From positions 430,800 to 494,799 of the forward strand of contig NMRA01000339.1 of the NCBI GenBank assembly GCA_002633005.1: a stretch of 64,000 nt of DNA, written 5' to 3'. The stretch is from Phoronis australis (lineage: Eukaryota > Phoronida > Phoronidae). The notes below the pieces were generated by a model. That model was not told where the DNA came from. It searched no databases and saw only the letters and a program-made list of their open reading frames with translations. The position numbers and the translations under genes are program-made. Below, in pieces: positions 32,061 to 43,300 of the stretch (its first letter is position 1; every line of letters starts with the position of its first letter).

Positions 32061-35000
32061 CCCTTTGTCCCGGAGTGGGTAAGAAAGTTGCTTCACTAGG
32101 CCAAGAACCAGGATTGAAAAGGCAACTGACTTCTAGAAATGAGATTCCTTTCCGCTCAAAATTAACTAGCATATTATTGTCTTTGATGTCGGGGTGAAGA
32201 ATCTAAACTGCGTTTCTGAAGTACAAAACATGCATGTTTAATACAATTTAGTTTATGAACAAAGCTGTATACTAAATACACCGCTTTGAGCCGATATTGG
32301 TAAAAAATGATCAGATAAAAACTACACACGTCCTTGAGTAAACTAAATTAATTAGCAGTTTTGGAAAATTGGCATTCTGCCATTATTCTGCTGCTACAAT
32401 TTTGGTGCTATCTTTTGCGTCGGCTTTCGGCGCCATGAAATATTGCAGCACCTATTGGCTAGTTTCTTTTTTCGCTGATTCTTCCGGCAATCAACTGCTT
32501 TCTTTCACGAGGTTGCGTACACGTCACAACAATTTATCGGAACTGGTCGTCATACAGTTAGCTGGTTGACAATAGGCCCGAGATGCACCAACGTCACAGG
32601 GAAGAAAAACGAAAAGGTTGCGAGTGTGCACAAAATACACAGGTTCATTTGTTTACTGGAACTCTAGCTTGCACGGCCATTAGCCTATATCTCTTTGCGC
32701 TGTGCAACCTCAGTGTGGTCACATAAAACAACGCTTGTAAGGTGGCTTTACGGAAACTAATAAAATTTTATTTTTCAAAGTAACAAAAAAATCTGTGTAC
32801 TATTAAGAAAATGTGAATGTCAGAAACCAACCGTTATACTTTCAAAATTCTGATCAGGTCTCTTGATGACGCGGCGAAGTACTTAAAATAACGCACCATC
32901 GGATGGTTTCCAACTTTTTTTAACTTTTCAGACAAGTNTGAGCCATGCAGCCATCGGTAACTGTTGTTGTAACGAGAATTCTGATTAGATTTTGCTTTGG
33001 CCGACTTGGACATAGTAGTTCACTTGATCACTATATTGGGAAGGGTATTTTTAAAGTTGACGGTCTACATGTACATGTACATGAAAGTAATCCTACTCAA
33101 ACTCCCTCGCCGGTCAAATCCTCCTGCCAAATAAACAATTCAGCTTCAGCTGAAGTACTTAATTGCCCATCGTCAACGTGGTTGTAAACATAGGAGGCTA
33201 CAATAAAACTTTTCAAATTATCAATTTGAAAGCTTTTTAATAGCATATTCGAATAGTTCGTGAAAGGCACCCATTGTTCGGATTTTGAAACTTAAAAATC
33301 AGATAAGAAAAGTGTGACTTTTATAACACAAAATTAGAAAGCAGGCCACAATCAGTATTTTGCTTCTGGACACGAAACAGAATGGGCCAATTTACAAGGG
33401 TCATAAATGTGCCATTTTACTGCAGCGGTAATTTTTGTTCCTTTGAAACGCACTCATGTCTTGAGACCGGTGCTACTAATCCCAATGTCATTGGGATTCA
33501 TCAACCACCTTGAATATTGAATTTGGTAAACTCAACCAAAGAATTCAAGTGTGTTTTCCTCTCCAGTGGATGGGAGAGTACGGCCTGTTAAAGCCAATGT
33601 ATTTCGAAAGACAGTACTGCCATTTCCATCATGTTCAGGATTATCTTTGTTCCTGAGAACCACCTATAAACCGAAAGGGAAGAGGCAAACTGATTTATCG
33701 TGGACTAAACGTGGTGATTTTTTCAACCGTTTGGTTTTTGATATGAATTCCTCTTAAAACGTTAAATTAGAATTGCAATAAAAATTAGACAAAACAAATG
33801 CGTTACATTTCTGTTCTCTGGTACCTGTTAACGAATTGTTCATTCCGGATAGCAGAGCACGGGAACGCTTATAAGAATGGATTGACATGTAGACTCAGTA
33901 GCTTCGATTAAGAAACCGATGTCGTCTACAGTTGAAACCAAAGGGAGTTTTTGTAACGTGGCAGCTGGTTTCGTGTTGTCTGTTAGCTTTCCGTTTGGAA
34001 GAAAAGATTTAGAGAATGACTCACGGCAACAGCAACGAAAAACTTGCCTCACATTCACAGCGCTCAATACTTTAACTAAACGCCAAGTAGCAAAAACTGC
34101 TGAAAATATCGGACTCCTAAATGAATTCCTACGTTTCCTAACCGGTGTATCAGTTCGTTGATCAAAAAATAAAAAAATGGTCGCAGGGCTGTAGCACAGT
34201 CACTCGTTTCCACTTCCCCGACCCCCCGCCCCTAAATGCCTATGTAGACGTACCTTCATTCTCTAACTCAATTCCTCCTACCGACTTACGCATGACCTGG
34301 TGGCACGAATTTCGCCGATCTTGCCCGAACACCGATTCCCAATACTGCCTGTTTACTTCTTGTTGTAATTTAAATGTGTTGGCAAATGCCCCGAAATCAC
34401 GAAATGAACGGAACAATTTCGAATCAAAGGCAGTAAACGTAGAAAAACTGTTAGTTATTTAATATTTGGAAGTGAAACAAACTTTGAAACAATTAAATTT
34501 AGAGGGGATTAATGTCTAACATTGATACTCGGAGTGACGACTTCGTGGCTACTTGGAATTTTCCCCAGTTCAAAAAACACAAGCTCAGGTCAATTGGAGA
34601 CCTGTAGGTATCCAACGCGAGCGCTAAAGATGATCTGCCATGAAATCAGAACAAATTTATAAGTCATGTATAGTTGCGTGTCGTGACCCAGTTGGAGGTG
34701 TTGAAGCGTTAACCTGGTATGCTCTAGAAATTATAATAGGTCTAGTCTTATTTACACAAGGGTAATAAAATAGTAAGGTATGTACACATCCTGAAAACAA
34801 GGGTTGGTATTGTAATGACTAATTGCCTTCCCCAAACTTCCAACCGAGGTAGATGAAATTCTGTTGGCACTTTATCCGCCAGGAATGAACTGACTTGCAA
34901 GGTGCACGTCTGCCTCTTTTTATAATTGACTTACATGTGCATTTTTAGGTAGGTTACGACCGATTGACCTAGCTGATCAGTCATTTCAATAGACAACGGT

Positions 35001-35079
35001 GGCTTACATGTATATGAGCACCACACAGAAAATAACATTATATGTACTATCGAATGTCGGTTAGTCGACGTTGGCTTGC

Positions 35080-35215
35080 CTTTTCCACGAAGTCCTCTGA
35101 AAATGATATCAAGAACAAATGATTATGTCGAATGGCTCTAGTGCTCACTAAACGCGACTCTCTCATGTGGCCAATCGATTTCGCAATACGTCTACCCCGT
35201 AGTACACAGTTTTAG
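35080..35215 (-). promoter_or_regulatory. Orphan EPDR 5' leader copy in unit 2, donor changed to GC
   Basis: This is the same segment as unit 1, but the donor reads GCAAGC (35079-35074) instead of GTAAGT. That would make it a weak GC-AG donor or a dead one. Confidence 0.45.
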
Positions 35216-36756
35216 AAATCCCCTTTGTCCCGGAGCGGGTAAGAAAGTTGCTTCACTAGGCCAAGAACCAGGATTGAAAAGGCAACTGACTTCTAGAAAT
35301 GAGATTCCGTTCCGCTCAAAATTAACTAGCATATTATTGTCTTTGATTTCGGGGTGAAGAATCTAAACTGCGTTCCTGAAGTACAAAACATGCATGTTTA
35401 ATACAATTTAGTTTATGAACAAAGCTGTATACTAAATACACCGCTTTGCGCCGATATTGGTAAAAAATGATCAGATAAAAACTACACACGTCCTTGAGTA
35501 AACTAAATTAATTAGCAGTTTTGGAAAATTGGCATTCTGCCATTATTCTGCTGCTACAATTTTGGTGCGTCGGCTTTCGGCGCCATGAAATATTGCAGCA
35601 CCTATTGGCTAGTTTCTTTTTTTGCTGATTCTTCCGGCAATCAACTGCTTTCTTTCACGAGGTTGCGTACACGTCACAACAATTTATCGGAACTGGTCGT
35701 CATACAGTTAGCTGGTTGACAATAGGCCCGAGATGCACCAACGTCACAGGGAAGAAAAACGAAAAGGTTGCGAGTGTGCACAAAATACACAGGTTCATTT
35801 GTTTACTGGAACTCTAGCTTGCACGGCCATTAGCCTATATCTCTTTGCGCTGTGCAACCTCAGTGTGGTCACATAAAACAACGCTTGTAAGGTGGCTTTA
35901 CGGAAACTAATAAAATTTTATTTTTCAAAGTAACAAAAAAATCTGTGTACTATTAAGAAAATGTGAATGTCAGAAACCAACCGTTATACTTTCAAAATTC
36001 TGATCAGGTCTCTTGATGACGCGGCGAAGTACTTAAAATAACGCACCATCGGATGGTTTCCAACTTTTTTTAACTTTTCAGACAAGTTTTAAACCAACAA
36101 CATTTGCACACAAGTGGACGAAAAAGGAGGCACTGTTCACCCCAAAATATCAAGTGGATTCCTGAGCACATCAAAGGCGTAATGGCGCCGTCATAGATTG
36201 AAGTCAGATAGTCGCTTATGGGCTTGGCCGAATATGTATTGGTATTAGCCGTCATCTAACTTTTAAAATCGATGCATCATAATAGAAATTAACGAATAGG
36301 TTTTCTTCAGGTACACCTATTAATCTGTGACTAGATTTGGACAGGTAAGTCACATTCTTACTTAAATTGGCCTGGGCTCAAAACCTGTAAGTGTTCATAT
36401 TAGCGTCGGTACTAGGAGTTGCCTCGCGTTCCCGTTAGAGTTGCATCCCGCAGTATAGTAGTAATACTTCGTTGGCAGTGGAAGAGCAGCGCAGCCACCA
36501 ATACGACAACAACAAGGAAAAAGAGTTAAGCCAAGAACGGCGCTGGAAAGTATAGTATCTAAAGAAGCAATTCTTGGCGACTTTTCACTCTAAGCACAAT
36601 GGATGATGACTAATGCTGCAGTTGGTTGACTTTATGTAATATGTTTCGACCATTAAATGCTTCGACCCCGATATCGGCTAATTAGCAGAGAGTGTTTGAA
36701 GGTGTACTAATTAATTTAACGGCTGGTCGACCGTTGGGTTTGTTTTTAAAAGTACT

Positions 36757-37289
36757 TTGATAACAGAATTAGTGATTGTAAGCACTTTAAGTTGTTGCCA
36801 CTGCATGTACATGTGTAGGATCTTATTGACAAGCCTACACCTGTATGCTGAGGGTGTGGATAATGAAGTGCGCGTTACTTTTTCTGAAAATTGCCAGCAA
36901 TATGTGCGGACTGATCCTAAATCGAGCAGACTTCGGTTGATCAGAGAGGCAGAGATCCGAGGGATAAAAGCTTACTTCATGAACTATCAGGTGCTGATGG
37001 CATAAATATATTATGAACCGCTGTTTTGCCCGGTACTCGCTACTTAGACGTGCATTTCATGGATGAATGTGGAAATATAAAAATCGGCTTGTTTACTCCA
37101 CCTAGTATTCCACCACCATTTGCAACCACTACGCATGCTCAACTCGAAACCGTAGACGATGCCACTGAGCGTGCCCGATCGTCTGATTCAAACAGGAATC
37201 ATAGCATGGTTCCGGCCTTGAACAATTCCACCGGACAAATGAAGTTACTAGCACACTTACAGAATACTTATACAGCGTCTTTTCCCTGA
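36757..37289 (+). CDS. Unidentified open frames, possible gene or transposon fragment
   Basis: Two consecutive frames look less random than their surroundings. The first (about 36835-36990) reads VDNEVRVTFSENCQQYV and RLRLIREAEIRGIKAYF, and stays open to a CAG|GTGCTG junction at about 36990 that could be a donor. The second (about 37026-37289) reads PGTRYLDVHFMDECGNIKIG, then PPSIPPPF, and ends in a stop at 37289. They are in different frames and no clear intron joins them. I do not recognise the product. Being next to a Mutator-like element, they might be transposon-derived, but that is inference. Confidence 0.25.
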
Positions 37290-37674
37290 ATAGCATAGTT
37301 TTTGTAAAATTCAACTGCAATTGACATCGCGTCGCCATTTTTGTTTACGACATATTCATTTACGAAGTACTTTTCCCATGTAGATGTAGTCAAAAAGACA
37401 TGCCCCAAAAACTTTCATAAGTGTTTGCGTTCTTAAAAGATAGTCCCACACAGCTCGAGGGTATTCACCTTGTACATGTATATTGTGATCAACTGAAAAA
37501 ACGTACCAGACCATATATGCTTAATACACAAAGACAGTCTTCTTCTGGGCTTGGTGACAGCGTGTCACAACTCGGTCTAAATCAATGCTTTTGTCCTTGT
37601 GAATGTATGTGTAACAGTGATAGTGATGATCCAGAAGACAACTGACCGTCAATCATCTTGATTCTCAGAGGGTG

Positions 37675-38653
37675 GGTTAAGTATAGGCAAAGACCATCGC
37701 CTCTGTTGGCTCGACCAGAGGCGATGCAGCTCCTACAGGCGCTCCATACGCCGGTTGCTTTTCGGCGAATTATGCCTCGCACCGACTAAAACATCAAAGT
37801 CACGTTGTTACACTTACCTTTTGCGTATAGAGAAACACCTTTGAAGGTTGTCGTTGTGTTTAATTCCTTCCAACTCGAACAAATACTCCCCGTCATCAAA
37901 CTTTTTCTTCGAGCAGTCCCTATTTCAGTTCCCAAAATCGTGAACTCACCATTTTTATTCTGCGCACGCTCCAATTTTTACGGCGCTCGCTAGGTGATGT
38001 GACTTCATGACCTCAATCTTTAAATAGGCCAAAGGTGAGCCATTGCGGTCTTGTCAGTCAAATGTTCGTTTCCAAAATGCCACCACTACTTGTCTTTAAT
38101 TGGCGTTACTTGAAACTGATTGTATTTCAATGAATTATTGTTTGCATTTGATAAAAATAAATGTTGTTTATATGACATTTAATAGTCTTTGTGCACCGTT
38201 GACATATATGACATTTTAATGTTTAACAACACGGCAGATGCACGGCTGGTTCCCGGCAGCACGTACGCAGAGGTCGGGGACTTCAGCTTTCAAAGTTCGC
38301 CGGTAGGACCGCAACTTCTGACTTTCGGCCTGGTTAAAAGAATGAGGTCATATCTCTTGGCGTGCGCTGAGTGAAAATGGTGAGTTCACGATTTTGGGAA
38401 TTGAAATAGGGACTGCTCGAAGAAAAAGTTTGATAACGGGAGTATTTGTTCGAGTTGGAAGGAATTAAACACATCGACAACCTCCTAAGGTGTTCCTCTA
38501 TGCACAACATGTATTTATAATAACGTGACTTTGATGTTTTAGTCGGTGCGAGGCATAATTCGCCGAAAAGCTTCCGGAGTATGGAGCGCCTCTAGGAGCT
38601 GCATCGCCTCTGGTCGGGCCAACAGAGGCGATGGTCTTTGCCTAGGTTAAGTA
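37675..38653. mobile_element. Mutator-like non-autonomous element, long inverted repeats, 9-bp target duplication
   Basis: The element 37684-38644 (961 bp) begins TAGGCAAAGACCATCGCC and ends with its complement. The inverted arms are about 280 bp each (37684-37963 and 38362-38644). GGTTAAGTA flanks both sides (37675-37683 and 38645-38653). Nine-bp duplications plus long terminal inverted repeats are the signature of Mutator-like elements. No transposase is present. Each arm contains a GTAAGT-like donor and a TTTTAG acceptor-like stretch, probably incidental. A neighbouring host string (GACCGTCARTCATC...) is duplicated just outside, at about 37645 and 38683. Confidence 0.8.
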
Positions 38654-39840
38654 TTAACAGAAAACTCTGAACAGTGATAGTGATGACCGTCAGTCATCCT
38701 GTTTCTCAGAGTGTGGGTTAAGTATTAACAGAAAACTTTGAAATATTAACTTACAATTAAAAACTCCCGTTTCATTTTGTCTACGACAGACGTGCATACA
38801 GGTAGTTACCGATATGATAGTTACTGGTGTCTCACAGTTTTGAACACCCTGTGCTCACACATAGTGCAATGCAAGAAACTTGAAGAAGCATGAACGATTC
38901 AATTTTGACAGACTACATTGGCGATAGGAACACCTGGCGAAGAAGTTCTTATTTTCAGTGTGCTGTTCGCGCATTTCTACCTAAAGGATTAATTTAATAC
39001 TTTGGTTACACTCATTACAATTCTATAACCATGCTTTATATCCTGTTTCTGCAACACAATCGGTATCAATAACAGAATAAATTCATGGCGTTTTCAGAAG
39101 ACTCTTTTAAACGTGCTTATATTTTGAGATTGTGCTATGAAACATCGTTTGTTTCCATAACCGTTTTACCGCAGTTCACAGTAACTTATTACCGCAGCTC
39201 GTACTGATTTTGTTGTGCAAGGAACACTGTCCATCCTTTGTCAAAAACAAACAAAACTGAACAGTGCGAAATGAACAGAGCCTTGCCAAGATGTACGTTT
39301 CTAAAGGAAAGATAAAATTACTGTGAAGAAGACCCTGGTGAGGAAAATGATCTATCAAACTATGTAACAAAGTATCACTGGACGTTGTTCTGTCAAAGGC
39401 CGGCAGCATGTAACGCGTGAAGAACTGTACTTTCCGAAAAAAGGGATTTGAAGACCCGCGAAAAGTACGTGCATGCTTGTCACATCTACGTATTGATGAC
39501 AAAATTATTTTCAGTCACGTGTGTCTTTTTGTGTTTTTTAAATTTGTTTATTTTTTATTGGTATAAAGAACACTAATACAAAGACATGAAAGACAGGAAG
39601 CACACCCTCTCACTCTCAACACACGCACCCGCTCCCCCTCAACATACCCACCCACTACCCACTTTTAGTAGGGTGTTGTCGGGTAAAAGTTATGGATAAC
39701 CAGTATCACCTGGTATTCATCTAAATTACCATTATTTAATAAAATTTTTCTTTGAGTACAAAATTCTCTTTCTAATATCTTAAGAAAACGACAGAAACTG
39801 AGGATTAAATTTTACACTTAGATACGTTCATCTCGACCAC
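38654..39840. other. No gene recognised
   Basis: Only short unsupported frames are seen. A 100-bp AC/CT-rich run of pyrimidine character lies near 39600-39660. Confidence 0.4.
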
Positions 39841-40250
39841 TTGCATGTACCTAGCAGAGCGTTAGATCGAGACTGCGGGGTTGCTTGGGATTCCGAGCTG
39901 AGTGATCTCAGAAAATCAGTCGCACTCAACCCACTCGTGATCGGTAAATGGCAGTACTTTAAGCCTGGTAAGTGGTAAAGTAGCCTTGATTTCTAAGAAT
40001 AGTTGCCACCAGCTAACTTCGAGCTTTGACGATTTTTAACAAAAAAACAATGGAATTTGCCCATTTCATAACTCTGGTCGAAGCCAATAAATCAAATACG
40101 TCTATTCCATCCAAAGATTAATCCTCACAAAAGCGTTTCTGCGGTAAAACCGATAATGTCCCTTTATTGTAACTCTGCCAAATTTTATGAATTTTCTCGA
40201 AGCAGTTCAGTGGCCCGGCAAATAGAGAGGCACGCGACGCGGTTCGAAAG
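39840..40250. repeat. Left edge of the EPDR-C block, copy of 15600-15950
   Basis: The shared stretch CCGAGCTGAGTGATCTCAG and the following GATCGGTAAATGGC mark the downstream limit of homology between the B and C blocks. Confidence 0.55.
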
Positions 40251-40359
40251 CGTTCAGAGGGAGAGGACGGCGTAATGCATCTGCGTACGTTGTTTGAAGA
40301 CGCAATGCTCAGAGAAATTTGTAGTACGGTGTATGAAGATGATTTTGTAAGAAAACTCT

Positions 40360-43300
40360 CGGGGTGGCAAAATTGAGGAATTTATTTCATTGATATGATT
40401 AAACAATTCTTGATTATTTTGTGGCTGCCCACGCCAAATGATGTCGTTTGGAGGTCGCAAGATTTTGTTTAACTTGCGATATCCATGCCACGGGAGTATT
40501 AAGTACTTTGATAAGTCAACTTGTGATAGATTACTGACTTCTTTGCCGTCCTTGGAAACATTCTGTGAAACCTGCAATGGAAAAATAAAGGTATTAGCCG
40601 GGGTGTCGTGCAGTAGCGGTGTCATTCCATTTGAATGATTGCTTCTTCAATTGGTGTTATCAGCTGCCACACACTCGATTTGGATTCGAAATTCTACTCG
40701 AAATTGACCAACTGAATGGTAATTTTTTACTCAAATCACTAGGCATGTGACGCGCACGGTTACATGCTCTTTCCAATGCATAGAGAAAATATCATACAAC
40801 GCGAGTTTTCGTGGATTAAAACATTAAACGAAGTTTCATTTGGATATTTCGATTGTTGAAAAATCAAATCTTGGCTGTTGTTGAGGAATATATAAGTATA
40901 ATGCTTTCTAATGAGAAATGCCTTCACGGCGGCTTGTCTTGCTGCAACCACAAGAACGGGTCTGGGTCGGAATAAATCGATGAATCATAACGCTAAATCG
41001 TCGTGAGAGACCGTCCGGAGTTGGTACATGGTGCAACTCGGGACGGTCTGGGTTCAACAGAAAACCACTGTTCAACTGTGAGTCTACACCAATGTGACAA
41101 ACGAGAGTAGTTTTACTTGCTACGTCAGCTGCAGGTATGCTTATCTCTTTTATGACACCCAATGTGTGATTAAGCAAAGCGTTTTCAAAATAATGTGGAT
41201 ATATCAACGGAGTGTGAGACCCCTGAGGTCCCTGTCAAGTTCTCACGACAATTCTACGTTATGTCTTCACGATTTCGTGTTTTTTGACTCGGGCAAATTA
41301 CTGACATAGACAACACGTCAAATAACAACAAAGCTATTCGCAATACTTTCCGGATCATTGTTGCACTACAACTATACGACAAGCAAAACATTCAAATAAA
41401 AGCATGCGCCTAGATTCCCTAGCACGGAGTTCTGTCTGTTCGCCATCCTTGTTTTACAGGACCAGTCTGTTGTACAGATGGCGCTGTGACTGAAGCCCGT
41501 TTCGCATCAATTAGCTACATGTATTCACTACAACAACACTTCTGAAAGCCGGGAACTTCCTGGAAGGTACAAGAGCAGTAAAACTCAAAGAGTGACAGGA
41601 GTTTCTCGCTGGACAGGAGTAGTGCCGTAATAACAGTCATGAGTAAAGTTGCAGTGATCACGTAGTTCGCTTGTAGCCAATTGCGTTTTCGTAATTTTTT
41701 GCCCCTTAGGAACGCACCCCAGGACAACAAAATAAAAGTGCTTATTCAGCTGGGGCTCGATCTGTCAAAGGTCGTAAGCCCGGTCTTATGGCACACAGTT
41801 CCTTAACGTGACTCGAGTGAAGTCTGAATCCGACTGAAAAAATATTCAACCTTACGTCAGTTACAACGTTAGGGGATCTTTTATATCCAGCGTCGAGTTT
41901 AGAGTACAGTGTCCACGACCGATAAAACTGCCGGGACTCTGAAAACTTACGGCTATTTGCACTCGGGTGGAATCTCCAACACGCTTGGGTCCGGGATACC
42001 AAGAGTGGCGTTGACGAAGGTAACGGAAGCCATAATGTAAGTGGTTTTAGCGCCTGAAATGTACAACAGTGGCAGGCTGTAAGTACGAGGCGAAGATAAT
42101 CTAAAGATGGTTGCTTTTTAGCTGATCTATGATAATGTCCAAGAGGTATCACTCGGGTTGCCCTGTTTTACAAATGACTTCAGTGGTGTCGTTGAGACGA
42201 GGAAATAAAAGTGAAATTAACTGCGATTCAATTGAAGATCATAACGTAGAACGTTCAAGTCCACGGAGTAAATCACACTTCATGAGCATAAAAATTCATG
42301 ACCCATGGTCTAGCTCTCCATACTGCGACTTTGCTTGACCTATTAAATCCGGGTTAGGTTACATAGGAGAATCATACAATGTATCATATCTCAGAAGCTA
42401 CGGATTGGATTCATATGAAACTTTCAGATACGTGCGTTATGCACTCACAGTTTTCTAAAATGTGTTTAGGGATTTTTTAAATGTCCCGCTTTTGTATTAG
42501 GGCAACATGTACATGTATGAAAATCGGACATTTATGATTTTGATGAGAAATTTTCATAAAACGAAAACGAAATTCTAATTCAGAAAACTAAAACAAAATT
42601 TTGAGATTTCATTTTAAACAATTGCATCAAACTAACTTTAGTCGAGTGAACGGATATCGTTGTTTGGCTATGGATACATGTACCTTTGTTTTTGCTAATT
42701 TTACTGAAACGACACGGTCGCGTGACACAATTAATGACACATTGGTATAAATTCAAACACCAAATACTGCTGGCTTTCTAATTTCAGACAATATTTACCT
42801 TTACTGATTTGAAAGCCATTATAGCTTTGTTTTTGTAGATACTTGGCTAAATACACAGACTAGACGATGAGGTCCGACGTAATCTTAATTAAAGTGCTAA
42901 ATACTTAGGTGTCTGTTGGTTTGTGCTCAAGTATATGAGTAGCGTTTTTGCAAATGAGCTTTTGATGCAAGGTAAAACTCAATGTCCCCAAATTCGAATT
43001 ACAATGTAGAGTTCAGTTTGAGATAAAGCTGGAGGTTTAGATTTAAATTTTAATGCTGGGATCGTCAATCATAATCTTAAAGAGGTCTAGAACGTGATAA
43101 ACAGACTAAAGTGCAATATTGAAAGCGGTTCTCTGCCACTGAAACAAAATTCAACCTAGTCACTAGGTATTTTTAGGGTTTGTTCGTAAAGATTTTTAAT
43201 TTCTGTTGATATCAAAGCCTTTTCTTTTTGTTTCAAATTTCAAAAAACAACATGTCAGCTGATCACCACTTCGTCGATTTTTTCTCCCACAAGGCAAAGC

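Larger units (their letters stand above)
29727..36087. repeat. 3.2-kb tandem duplication: unit 1 29727-32937, unit 2 32939-36087
   Basis: The two units are nearly identical throughout. Both start TGAGCCATGCAGCC and end TTTTCAGACAAGT. They differ by small deletions: about 27 bp near 29960 versus 33155, 10 bp near 32405, and a TACATG run. The junction carries a single N (32938), and another N (31071) lies in a C-rich run of unit 1. Each contains repeat R1 and an EPDR leader-like exon, on minus, but no EPDR coding exon. It could be a recent tandem duplication or two haplotypes placed in series. Confidence 0.85.

Noticed and set aside
32369-32569. Plus frame with a hydrophobic start resembling a signal peptide in tandem unit 1
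   Set aside because: It begins with TTG rather than ATG, and unit 2 has a 10-bp deletion in the same place that shifts the frame, so it is not under coding constraint.
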